Positions 1 to 10,739 of a stretch of 64,000 nt of DNA are shown here, piece after piece. Positions within the stretch are counted from its first letter, which is position 1. Each line of letters opens with the position of its first letter. The translations under genes were made by a program, and so were the position numbers. The stretch comes from Anaeramoeba flamelloides (lineage: Eukaryota; Metamonada; Anaeramoebidae). The stretch spans positions 9,074,501 through 9,138,500 of the forward strand of contig JANTQA010000012.1 in assembly GCA_027625915.1 (NCBI GenBank), written 5' to 3'. A model generated the notes under the pieces. The model had not been told where the DNA came from, ran no database searches, and worked only from the letters and a program-made list of their open reading frames with translations.

Positions 1-414
1 TTAAAGACATTCAAAAATATTTTGCAAAAACTAAATACCTTCAACACTTTTTGGGATAGCTACAAATTGAATTTTCTTTTTTCAAAAAATATATAATCAT
101 TTTTACTTCTTAAATTACAATTATTAGGAATAATATATTGTTTTAGGTACAATAAAATAATATTATGATTTAAGGTTCTTAAAATCTTTTACTCTTTGAT
201 TATTATTACTGGTATTTGCACCATAAACATGAAAAACTTTAGACTTCATGTTCCTTATTATTTTTCTTTTAAAAAGAGAGTTTTCAAAGAAGTAGGGTTT
301 TAATATGTGATCTCTATTTGCAAAAGGAAAATGAATAACAAGTGAAAATTTTTTTTCACCATTTATTATTCAAATAACCGTATTGAAGAAGTGTAAATTA
401 CACTCTCTATGTAA

Positions 415-950
415 ACTAAAATTTAAAATTTTCCACACACTTAAAACAGTTCAAAGAATCACAATAATACAATTTCCTGAAAATTGGAAATAATTTTCAT
501 TTTTGTAAAATATGAAAATCTTTTTTTCATCTTTAGGTTTTTTGTTTTCGTTTCATTTTTTGGATTAGGTTACTTGTTTTGTTCGATCAAAAATTTTTTC
601 AACAAATTGATATTATGACAAAGTTGAGTTGTTCAAAATAGAAGAAATCAAATAAAATTAGTTAATGATACATAATCATTTAATAGATCAATAATTCCTA
701 ATAGAATTTCAACAAATTTGCATTTATATTTTTTTGTTTTGCTCTCTCCAAAATTTAAGAACACAACCTATTTATTAGTATTGATAATTATTTTTTTTTT
801 GTTTTGTGAGTATTGAAATTTAGAAACAATTTTTAACATTTCGATTAGTGAATGGTTCTAATTTGGTATTTCTTCAAGAATTGATAGTATCAGATTTTTT
901 TTAAAAAAATTGATTATTGGTGTATTAAAAATTTTGAATTGGGATTTATT
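415..950 (-). repeat. Dispersed repeat R2, copy a (inverted)
   Basis: This ~535-bp block is the reverse complement, with scattered changes, of 15400-15935 and of 56360-56875. Shared landmarks are the phrase around 840-880 (CATTTCGATTAGTGAATGG), the run around 733-760 (GAGAGAGC read in reverse) and the CACACA/ATCACAAT end near 432-465. No coding sequence is visible. A short stretch at 378-412 just outside its edge resembles, in reverse, the 3' tip of the LINE at 3540-3575. The family may be an old non-autonomous element; I cannot define its ends or target duplication. Confidence 0.6.
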
Positions 951-2265
951 TTTGTTTAAATTTCATTAATCGAAATTAGAGTGGAAAATCAGAGATTTCA
1001 TTGTTTTTTCTTGAGGGAAAACACGTCCCAAATTTTCTTCAGGGTTAAAAAAACAGAAACACTTTCATATCAAACGAAAAAAAGAACAAAAGAAAATGAT
1101 CCAAAATCTGAAAAACTGATTTCAATTTTCATATTTTTCAAAATTATATTTTTTCATTTACTAATTACTTTTCAGAAAAAAATTTTCTTTTAGATATCAC
1201 TACAATAAAAAATTTCAAAAATAAATTCATTCAGTTCAAAGATATAATTTATAAAGAAGAAAAAACAGATTACGAAATCGCTCCATTAATAAAAAATCTC
1301 TTATCTAATTCAAGCTTAATTCATCGAATCAAAAAAATAAATAAAGTAGCTTGGAATAAATTTCTTAATGAAATAAATTTAGAATTTAATCAAAAAAAGA
1401 ACTTTTGGAAAAAAATAAATTTAATAAGGTCTAAAAAAATGAAAATGATTTTAAACAATAGAAATATGATTGAAGAGTATTTTGGTCATATTAAAAAAAA
1501 ATTCAATTGAACCAAATCAAAAAATTTTAGATTATATAAATAATCTTAAAATAAATAATTTAAAAGAGTCAAAAATTTATATTTATTTTCCAATGGAAAA
1601 AAATTAAAAATACTATTAAAAATTTAAAAAAACAAATTAGTGAAAGGATTTCAAAAAAATCGAGAATTTAAAATTTAACATCGATGGAGAAAATTTTCTA
1701 GATATTGAACCAATTGAGAACAAAAAATTATAAAAAATTTCTAATTACAATACAAAATATATTTAATAATTGGTTATTGAACCCTAATGATAAAACTATT
1801 GAATATATCAAAAAAAGATCAATTTTGTTTATTCATAAAAAGGGAAATGAAGGATTCGCTTTAAACTATCAACCTATTTCAATTAATCAAAGTCTACCAA
1901 GATTATTTCTTAAAATGCTATATAAACTTATTGAGCCTTGTTGGGAATTTATTCATAAAGCGCAGTTTGGCTTTCAAAAAAAATTTGATACTCGTGTTGC
2001 GGTATTAAACTTTTTAAATATTTACAATCAGATAAAAACAAATAATGAAAATAAAAATGATAAAACTCATATTATAATGATTGATATAGCAAAATTCTTT
2101 GACTCAATCAGTTTTAAAATAATTAGGAAAACAATAAAATAGTTTATTTTAAATAAAATTATTCAAAAATTTTTAGTAAAATATTATCAAGGTGAAGGAC
2201 TCGGTTTATTCCAAGGGGATCCCTTATCACCGATTATATTTGCTCTTATTTCACATTTTCTATTA

Positions 2266-2466
2266 CAGTCAGTTTCACTTTTAAGACACAAACTTTCAAC
2301 GAAATTTAAGGCACAAAAAAATCTCAAATTAAGGCACAAAATTTGGAAATTTTTTTTTTTTTTACAATTAATTTTTACTAGAATTTGAATTTTGTGCTTT
2401 AATTTGAGATTTTTATTGTGCCTTAAATTTCGTTGAAAGTTTGTGCCTTAAAAGTGAAACTGACTG
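2266..2466. mobile_element. MITE family A (Tc1/mariner-like), copy 1
   Basis: A 201-bp near-perfect palindrome begins CAGTCAGTTTCACTTTTAA and ends with its complement (ACTGACTG). Both sides carry TA, here part of a 5-bp TATTA match. TA targets and termini beginning CAGT are typical of Tc1/mariner derivatives. It has no coding capacity. It interrupts the LINE reverse transcriptase between the QGDPLSP and FADD blocks, so it is younger than the LINE insertion. Confidence 0.88.
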
Positions 2467-3576
2467 TATTAAAAATAATACCATTAACAAATCATTGCCA
2501 AATGTTTGCAGATGATTTAATTTTAATCATAAAAGGGAATATGAATCAAATAAATGAAAAATTAAATGCTATATATCAAGTAATTGTCCAATTTGGGTTA
2601 AAACCTAATAAAGATAAAACAGTTGTATCAAAAGATTTAAAAAAAATTAAATATTTGGGAATTTATTTGGAAAAAATCTCACATTTAGTCTATAACCTAA
2701 AAAAGGCAAAAGAAACTTATAATAGTTCAAACAATTATTCAATAATAATTTATTAACAAATAATTTAAAAATAAGATTATTTAAATCTTTTATATTAAGT
2801 CAATTAACATATGGATTAGAAATGTATAATTATAAAATAGCAACCCTAAACTATTTAAACTCTTGGATTAATACATGTATTACTGAAATCTGCAAAATAA
2901 ACAGAAAAACACCAGTTCTTATTTATAAAACAGAATTTAAATTCGAAAATTTGGTAATATCAATCAATAAAAAGAAATTCAAATTCAAAAATAAATTAAA
3001 AGTATTATCTCTACCCTATCTGGAAAAATTAATAAAATTTAATGAAAGAATAAACAATAAAATTAACTGGAAGTCGGAGAGTTTAAACCTTCTTAAAAAG
3101 GAAATTTATAATTATAATTATAATGAGTTGTTGAATTCTACCAGTTGGAAGGTACAAAAATATTTCGCAATAATTAAAAAACCAAAAAAAATTTATTTAT
3201 TAATCAAAGATATTTAAGTTATCCATCAAGTTCAACAATTCTAAAATTCAGAACATTTACCAACTGCTTAAATAGATATTATTATGTAATAAATAAAAAT
3301 TCAAATAAATTTTGTCCTTTATGTTTAAAATATGAGCAAAAGGAAATAATAGAAAATATTGATCACTTTTTATGAGTATGTCCTTCCTATAAAAAAGATA
3401 GATTAATTTTTCTGAAAAAGTTAAAAGAATTAAATTTTAATGAAATAATTTTAAATTATAACAGCTTAAAATTATTTTCGTTAATTAATAATCGTGAAAT
3501 CTATGATTTTACGCTTAAATTTCTGAAAGGGAATTTAAGTAAAAGGGCAATTAGAGTGTAATCTACACTTCCTCCT

Positions 3577-3581
<5 letters not shown>

Positions 3582-3607
<26 letters not shown>

Positions 3608-3608
3608 T
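3582..3608. repeat. (TA)n microsatellite at LINE 3' end
   Basis: A pure TA tract directly follows the LINE 3' sequence. Some LINE clades end in simple repeats, so it may be the element's own tail; it may equally be a later expansion. Confidence 0.8.
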
Positions 3609-3839
3609 TTTTCTTCAACAAATATCCCTTCAAAACCCATAGAATATTTATTATTCGCACATTATAGCTTTGTTCTTCGACTTGAAAATAGTTTATATAA
3701 TATCTTGTTTTGAATTTATTGTTTAATTAAACTGGTTAAAACTTCATTCATATATCAGTTTTATGAATTGTTTTTAATCAAGTTATTTACAAGATTTATC
3801 TTTAGCAATTAGACTTAATGGTGTGTTCGTTTACCGTGG

Positions 3840-4530
3840 ATGTGCTCCATACACCAGGGGTTACCTGATTTCAAAAGTGGTATTGTGAAATATCCCTTCT
3901 TTTGGTTGACAAAATTCAAATAACAAAAAAAAAATTCATTGGATCTCTTTGACAAAAAATTCAACGAAAAAAAAAAAGTAAAAAATAGTTCTCAATCCTC
4001 ATAAAAATCAAAATATAAAAAAAAAATTCATCGATTCTCATTTTCTATTCCCAAATGGTTAAATTAATTTAATTTAAAACAAATTGCTTTCTTGAAGTTC
4101 GCAATCAATTTAATTCAATTTAATACGATTTGTGGTTATTTTGTAACCCTCTAAATTTGACCAAGTAAGGATTATGTAATATTCTTTCGAAAAAATAACT
4201 CAATTTAATTATGAAAAAATAGAAAAAAAAATAACCAAGATCTCAAAACGTACCAAAGAGTGACACACCCAAATAAAGATTGTTGTTTTCAAAAATTGTA
4301 ATTCACAACCATTCCAATTGGAAATTGAGTGTCATTCTTTGTTTTTTTTTCTAAAAATGCACTCTTCTTTGGTTGTTGTTTTTTTGGGGATCGATCACGA
4401 ATCATAGGTTGGTTGTTTTTTGATTGGTGTTAGGTCTCTCATCTAAAAATTACTAATTGTTTTTTTTCCATTTCAGTAAAAAAAAAATTCACCGTAATGA
4501 CTCAACTCATAATTAATCATTTTTATCCAA
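3840..4530 (+). repeat. Dispersed repeat R3, copy a
   Basis: This block aligns in the same orientation with 24500-25260. Shared landmarks are GGATCTCTTTG near 3943, GATTTGTGGTTATT-TGTAACC near 4129-4145, GATCGATCAC near 4389 and ATAGGTTGGTT near 4405. Divergence is substantial, with many small indels. There is no open frame of note. It is followed within ~110 bp by repeat R1. Confidence 0.6.
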
Positions 4531-4639
4531 AAAAAAAATAAAATAAATAAATAAAACACCAAAAATAAAGATTCTAGTATTATCGTTATGTAGAATTTAC
4601 CTTTTAGTACAATTATATATCCCTTATAATTACTAATAT

Positions 4640-6260
4640 ACTTTGAAATAGAAATTTTAATTTGAATTATTATCAAAAGATTATTAGATATAGAATTGAT
4701 AAAAAAATATTTTAGAAAGAAAAATTTATAATTAAAAATTGAATACTTACTTAAAATTCAAAAATAACAAGAAAAGAATTTTTCAATAAAAATTTTATGA
4801 AAAAAAAAAATTTTCTAGACATCAAATTTTTTGTAGTTTTTAAGGATTTAATCACATCATACTTTACTGGAAAAATTTTTTGGGCCCTTTGTATCTCAAA
4901 ATTGTCGAAAATACTTGATTCAATAATTTATTCATTACTAAAGTATTTTAGAAATTACATAGAAAATTTGTTTTGTCTATTGATTACCATTCAATAACAA
5001 TATCTATATATATGATTCTTAATAATTTAAAAAATAAAAAAATATCATTTAAATTTTTGAAAAAAAAATAATAATTTTTTTCATTGTAAAATTTGTAAAT
5101 TTTTTTCAATAAAAATTTATTTCAAATTTAAATGATTTGGCCAATATTTCAAGTCAGATTAAAAATTGATTTTTTTATATATTTATGATTATTTTATAAT
5201 TTATTTATTTTTACAATCTATACATATAATAAACAATAATATTGAATACAGTCAGTTTCACTTTTAAGGCACAAACTTTCAACGAAATTTAAGGCACAAA
5301 AAAATCTCAAATTAAGGCACAAAATTTGTAAATTTTTTTTTTTACAATTTATTTTTACTAGAATTTGAATTTTGTGCCTTAATTTGAGATTTTTATTGTG
5401 CCTTAAATTTCGTTGAAAGTTTGTGTCTTAAAAGTGGAACTGACTGTAATAGGTCATGGATCAAAAATTATTTTCCTAGATCTTGTTAATATGAATTGAA
5501 AATTTCATTTTTATAAAGATTTTTTTCAAAAATTTTGCTAATGACATAACTCATATAAACAATTTCATCCCTTCCAAGATTATTTTATTATCTTCTAATA
5601 TCAAAAGTAATTTTATTTTTTTTAAAATTTAGTGTTGATTATTTTATCTATTAAAAGGGTTTTTATTTGTTTAATTCATATATAATAAAAGAAATTATTT
5701 TAAAATTATTATTTTTTTTTTGATTTGTCAAGTGTTTTCTATTGTTTAAAATGAAGTTTTAGAAAATTTTCAGAAGAGAATTTTAATTTTGACCTAAATA
5801 TATAAATATTATTTTTCTCTAGATTTAATATTTATTAACCTTTTATCAAAAAAAAAATGAAAATTTCATAGTTATATATTAATTTATTTAATTATTTTAT
5901 CAGAACAAAATTAACATCACTACTTGATGTATTATTATTAATAAACCAATATATTCAGTTTTGAATTATTATTATTGTAATTAAATATCTTTGTTAAATA
6001 AATAAAATAAAAAAAAATAAAAATCTTTATAAAAAAAGAATGTAAAAATGAATAATTATTATTGTTTTTGCTAAAAACAAAAACAATACAATAACATAAC
6101 TACTTTATCTTTGAATTATTTTAACTTTTTATTTAATTGATTTATGTAATATAAATAAATAATAAAATAAATATATCAGTATATTACTACTATTTTTATT
6201 CTTTATTTTTTAAACTTGAGGAAATTTATCTCAATTTGGTTGCTCAGGGATATATATATA
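4640..6260 (+). repeat. Dispersed repeat R1, copy a (carries MITE A copy 2)
   Basis: This ~1.6-kb block aligns with 15960-17420 in the same orientation. Shared stretches are ATTATCAAAAGATT near 4667, CACATCATACTTTACT near 4852, the ATTGAATA junction near 5241 and ACTTTATCTTT near 6101. Copy b lacks the MITE present here at 5249-5446, so copy b gives the unoccupied site. No gene is visible; the short frames inside are A/T-run artefacts. Confidence 0.6.
5249..5446. mobile_element. MITE family A, copy 2
   Basis: A 198-bp palindrome with the same CAGTCAG...CTGACTG termini as copy 1 and TA on each side. The related repeat at ~16617-16635 reads through the target without the element and with a single TA, which supports a TA target duplication. 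Confidence 0.88.
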
Positions 6261-7069
6261 ATTGAAATAAACTGTATTCCAGTCAAAGGTTATATGTGTT
6301 TTTTTTTCAAATATAAAATATTTTTTATAATTGGCCTTTGAAAAACAAATAAGAATAGGAAGTATAATAAAAATAAAAGAATAGTTGGTACTTATTTAAA
6401 ATAAAACTAATAAATCAATAGATTACCTTAAAAATAGAAAAACCCAAATTCTTCCAATTACTATTGAGAAAAAAAAATGTTCATTTTGATCTTCAATTGA
6501 TATTTGAATAATAAAACTTTATAGAAAGAAATATTATTTCTCTAGAATCAATTTATTGTTTCAATAACGTTAAAAATGCAAGTTTTTACCAAGTAAATAT
6601 AGATCTTTCAATTAAAAAAAAATCATAGTAAAAAATGAGAAAAAAGCAAAAGTGTAAAAACAATTAAAAATGATTTAAATTTTAAAATTTCCAAATAAAA
6701 ATTATTTTAATAGTGATTCAAACTCTTTTGGTACACGTAATTGACTTTCATACAGTTGGGCCCATTTGACTGGAAAATAGTTTAAATCCGATTTTTTTAT
6801 TTTACTTTGTTCTCGTAAAAATCCAAAAAATATAAAATTTTCTAAATAATCTTTAATTTTACTAAAAAGTAGAAAACAGTTTAATAACCTTAGAAATATA
6901 CCCCATTCCAAGAATTGTGACTCACCTAAAATAATCAATTGAAAATAATATACTCTTTTTTATTAAAAAAATAACTAAGAATTTAATATGGTTTATACTT
7001 TAGTTCTTAATGATTATGAATATATAAATATCTGATAATTTAAAAAATTTTTATAAATAAATCCTAAAA

Positions 7070-7410
7070 CTTAAAAAAAATGGAATCACAATTTTTGATA
7101 TGAGCATTATAGATTTTTTATTAATGAACTTTCACTGAAAATTAGGTTCACAATAATATTTTTTACTCATAATTATTAACAATTGAAAAGACATTTCGTA
7201 TTCTCTATTTTTTTTTAGTGATTATTGATATTTACAAATCTCTTGGATATTTTATCAACATTATATTTTCCAAAAAAAAAAACAAAAAAAAAAGAATAAA
7301 ACAAAGAAAAGAAAAAATAAGAAAAAAACAAAAAAAAAATCAAAAGAAAAGAAAAACAAAAATTTAAAAAAGAAAAATAAAAATTGAATGGAATTAGAAA
7401 AAAAGATTCT
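7070..7410 (+). repeat. Dispersed repeat R4, copy a
   Basis: This block matches 35390-35720 in the same orientation. Shared text includes TCACAATTTTTGA near 7086, TAGTGATTATT near 7216 and a long A-rich AAAAGAAAAG tract near 7270-7380. A short inverted relative of its left end lies at about 6895-6925 and another at ~15335-15350. It is non-coding. Confidence 0.5.
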
Positions 7411-7936
7411 TGATCAAAAAAATGTTCAAAAAATCGAAAAAGGTAGGATTTAACTCTGACTTACTTTGGGTTCATTTTCTTTTCACAAATAGTGCACCGA
7501 ATGATGTATTGGTTTCAAGTTTATATATCTGGTGGTTCTCAAAAAATATTTTTTCAGTAATGATTACGCAATTAAAATTTTTTAAAATGTTAAAATGTAC
7601 TTGCTCCCTTAAAAATTGTAATTTGGTAATAAAAAATAGCTATGACAACCAAAAAGAAAAGAGCGTCAAAAAAGAAAAAATCCAAAGATGCTGATAAAAT
7701 CTCTTAAAAAATGAAAAATTTAAACTAATAAAATTGGAATTCTCTACATCCAACTTTACTTTTCTTTTTCTTGTGAACACTTTCTTTTTTAAAGAATTAA
7801 TTTTGAACAATTTTTCAAAAAAGAAATAAAACAAAATGAAAAAGAAAACAAAATGAAAAAGATCAAAAGATCAAAAAGGAAAATAAATAATTTGTTATTT
7901 CTTTTGTGTTGTTTTTCTTCAAGTTTTTCTTTCCAG

Positions 7937-8344
7937 CTATGGAGGCACATCAGCCCAAATATTAACATACAAAACACCTACAGCTACTGCACACCAACCA
8001 AAAATGTCTTTAATTATGTTAACAGTCCCATCACCGAAGGAGCCAGATCCAAGTGTAAGGATTCTACAAAACATATGGAACATACCTCTTCCTGGCTAAA
8101 CGGCCAAAAACTTGATTGATTCGAGAATGTATTTATGCTCAAATTCACAGATCATCATAATAAAGGCAAAAATAATATTATAGACACGCAGTAATAAAGC
8201 CATTACACCATCAACAGAATCAGGCCGAAGCTTGATCAAGATCATAATATTTGCAACAATCAAAAAGACTGCAATTGAAATTGTTAAAACTTTCATTGTT
8301 CGGTACAACGATAAAAACCAAGATTGTGAGTCTCCCATCTTCAA
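7937..8344 (-). CDS. COPI-associated / TVP15-like small Golgi membrane protein, one in-frame TAG
   Basis: On the minus strand an ATG at 8344 opens a frame of 136 codons to a stop at 7937-7939. It is broken once, by TAG at 8096-8098. Four hydrophobic segments can be read: one after residue ~17, one around the MALLLRVYNIIF stretch, one at GRGMFHMFCRILTLG, and one at IFGWCAVAVGVLYV. A short YNIIFAFIMMICEF stretch is followed by FLA-x3-GRG. This order matches COPI-associated/TVP15-type membrane proteins, which act in Golgi and COPI vesicle traffic. The spacing across the TAG is as expected for the family, so the frame continues rather than being spliced; the only GT..AG spanning it would be 6 nt. 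It may be a recent pseudogene, a read-through codon or a sequence error. A piggyBac-like element begins 33 bp upstream of the start codon. Confidence 0.6.
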
Positions 8345-8377
8345 AGATCAATAAAAAGAATGTGGAAAAGTATTTAA

Positions 8378-9311
8378 GGGACTAGTCTATATTAAATTTT
8401 TTTAGGTAAATTTAATAGAGATTTAGAATTTTTTTTGCCAATTACTTAGATTTCAAATCAAAGTGAAAAACTTCTTAGTTTATTAATGAAATCTTGCTAA
8501 ATGACATTCATTAAAATTAGTTATTGTTTTTATAGAAATAAAAAATTTTTGCATTTTTTCATTTTTTTGAAAGTTGCTTTTTTTCAACTTTTCGCAAAAA
8601 TACAAAAAATAAAAAAAAATATGAGCAAGAAAGCAAAACCTTGTTGTGTTTGTGGAAGACTTATAAAAAATAGTTTGAAAAATAAACCTGAAAGGGTTTT
8701 TTTGGATTTGCATGAAAACATAGTTTGATTCGAAAAAAATATACAATATATGCTTTACTCTTAATAAAAGATTTTCTTTTTTTATATTGTACCATTCTTT
8801 TTTTTTATGAATATACTTTTTCAGTTTACACTCTTTTGTTTTTGTTAAATTTGAAGTTTTTTTAAGTGTTCCCAAATTACCATCCTAAAAGTTTTTGTCA
8901 GAGTCAAAAACAATCTGAGAAAAGAATAAGAACTATTTTTTTAAAAAGTAATTATTGATAAAACAAATTGAGTTCTTTATAGAGTCAAGTTGAATGAACA
9001 GAAGTGAAAAAGATAATGTTCACTAGTTTTCAATTATTTTTTCGGTTTTTCCAAATGAGAATAAATATTAATTTTGAAACAATAATTAATCCCAAAATTA
9101 ATCAAAAAATTCTCATCCGTTAAAGATCTTTTTCCAAAAAAAAATTTTTAAAAGTCACTTTTTTTGGCAGAATTGTAAAATTTTAAAAAAATAAGAACTT
9201 AAAGTTCTAACATTGAAAAAACCTGTCTATTTTCAATTTTAAACATATTTCAAGATAAAGATTCCTTATTTAGTTATTGGTCAAAAAAAAAAATTAATAT
9301 AGACTAGTCCA
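8378..9311. mobile_element. piggyBac-like non-autonomous element, copy 1
   Basis: This 934-bp element is flanked by TTAA (8374-8377 and 9312-9315). Terminal inverted repeats start GGGACTAGTCTATATTAA; the right end carries one terminal change (A for C). It is nearly identical to 38924-39854. Inside, on +, a short frame at ~8621-8728 reads KKAKPCCVCGRLIKN... ending LDLHENIV. This resembles the C-terminal cysteine finger of piggyBac transposases with its later cysteines lost. No DDD catalytic core is present. TTAA targets are the hallmark of piggyBac. It inserted just upstream of the COPI-associated-like gene. Confidence 0.75.
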
Positions 9312-9513
9312 TTAAAAAGTAAAAAATAAATACAAGGTTAAATCTCTAATCTTCTCTTATTAACCCTGAAGTTGAATATCTCCAACAATAATTGAAAAAA
9401 TGTTCAAGAAGGTTGTAAATATTAAATATTTTTCAATTTTTCCTTTTAACCAAGTGGTATTTCGATTTTGAAATTTTGCCAAAAAAATAATTTTAGAAAA
9501 AAAATCGTTTTAA

Positions 9514-10085
9514 GGTTAATAAGCCCAGAAAAAGGAAAAAAAGATTATCTTGTGTAAGGTGGAACAACATGTTATCTTGATTCTTATCAGATCGATCTTA
9601 AACTTAGTATGGGTTTTAATAGTGATTCAAAATTACAATTTTTACTTTGGTAATTTTGATAAAATCCGAATTGAAGAGTAACCGAGTATTAGACCTGGTT
9701 GGTATTTAAGAAGTTATTTTGTTTCCTGGCCTTTCAATTGAAATATTGGTTTCCCTTTTACTCTGTTTACTAAAAAAAAAAAAAATATTTTTCAAATTCG
9801 AAATAAAACCAATCCTCAATAAAAATTCAGATTGACAGCCCAAAAATTAAAAAAAATTATAACTTAACTTCTAGCCCATTAGCCTTAAACTCACAAATTT
9901 TAGATTTGGTAAAAAAAAAAAAAAAATTACTTTCATACACTTTATAACCACTATTTAACATCAATAAACATTCTTGACAAGCTAAAGATAGATCAGCTAA
10001 GATCTAAAATAATATAGCATGAAACCTGATACAAGATTTTCTTTTTTTCTTTTCTTTTTTTTTTCGATTTCTGTGATTGTAAACC
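9514..10085. mobile_element. TTAA-flanked MITE family C, degenerate copy
   Basis: About 572 bp, beginning GGTTAATAAGCCC after TTAA at 9510-9513 and ending GTAAACC before TTAT (a changed TTAA). Its arms match the better copy at 25871-26423: GATTATCTTGTGTA near 9541, GTATGGGTTTTAA near 9607, and the inverted equivalents near 9960-10030. It is non-coding. Confidence 0.55.
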
Positions 10086-10340
10086 TTATGGGGTTTATGA
10101 GATTGGTGGATTCAAATAGTATCAGGAAACAACAAAAAAACTTCAATAAAGTCTCTTCATTAATGTTTCATTTGGTTTAAAAAGGTCTTGAAAAATCATT
10201 TTTTTAACAATTGATAATATCTCAACCAATTTTTTATTTTGATAATTCTAATTAAATTCTAATTGATAGTCCTGAAATTGTATTTTTCGTTGAAAGTTTG
10301 ATTGTCAATTTCATAAAGTTGAATATTTTTTTTAAATTTA

Positions 10341-10739
10341 CTATTGTGGAAAAAAAGTGAAACAAGGTTTTTAATTGGGAACATTACTGAAAATTCAAAG
10401 TAAAATCAATAATAAGAAGAAACTAATTAACTCCAAATAATAACCCATTATATTATTTTCAATCAACTCAACAAATACAATTTAAATCTACTTGATTTAT
10501 CGAAATTATTGGTGTGTTTTTGGAGATCTCAAAAATAGTCAATTTTTTGAACAAATTTTTAATAATTGATCAATCAAAGAAAAACCCATACTAAAAGATA
10601 ATATTAAAAAAACTGTTATTGTGGCGAATCCTTCATTTTGTCTTTATTTATTGATTTATTCTTTTTTTCATTGATCTTACTTTGAATTTTCAGTTATGTT
10701 CCCAATTAGTAACCGTGTTTCACTTTTTTTCCACAACTG
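10341..10739. mobile_element. MITE family Y (TTA target), copy 1
   Basis: A 399-bp element with ~75-bp terminal inverted repeats (TTGTGGAAAAAAAGTGAAAC...), flanked by TTA on both sides (10338-10340 and 10740-10742). Three-base TWA targets suggest a PIF/Harbinger relationship (inference). Its subterminal phrase TTAATTGGGAACATTACTG is shared with MITE family X. A decayed relative lies at about 56890-57265. No coding sequence. Confidence 0.7.

Larger units (their letters stand above)
1190..3608 (+). mobile_element. Decayed non-LTR retrotransposon (LINE), 5'-truncated, with MITE insertion
   Basis: Frames on + read as a LINE ORF2 in order. At 1194-1508 is a linker with a W-x2-F ... F-W-x2-I pattern. 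At 1705-2142 are reverse-transcriptase blocks (FIHKKGN, NYQPIS, AQFGFQKK and the first catalytic aspartate in MIDIAKFFDS). At ~2190-2250 is QGDPLSP. At ~2500-2520 is the catalytic FADD box. At 2822-3217 is the thumb/connection, and at 3218-3561 a C-terminal CPLC...H...CP zinc knuckle. Frame changes and stops separate these parts, for example a TGA just before the CP of the zinc knuckle, and a palindromic MITE sits between QGDPLSP and FADD. The 3' end runs into a (TA)n tract at 3582-3608. The endonuclease is absent, so the copy is dead. The clade is not determined. Confidence 0.85.

Noticed and set aside
6702-6938. 78-codon minus frame with a protein-like C-terminal half
   Set aside because: No motif or homologous copy. 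Its 5' end overlaps a short inverted relative of repeat R4, and there is no supported splice site or coding neighbour.
8483-8875. 130-codon minus frame in the piggyBac-like copy 1, with a shorter partner in copy 2
   Set aside because: The two copies do not keep it intact and it has no transposase motif. The cysteine-finger remnant is on the other strand.
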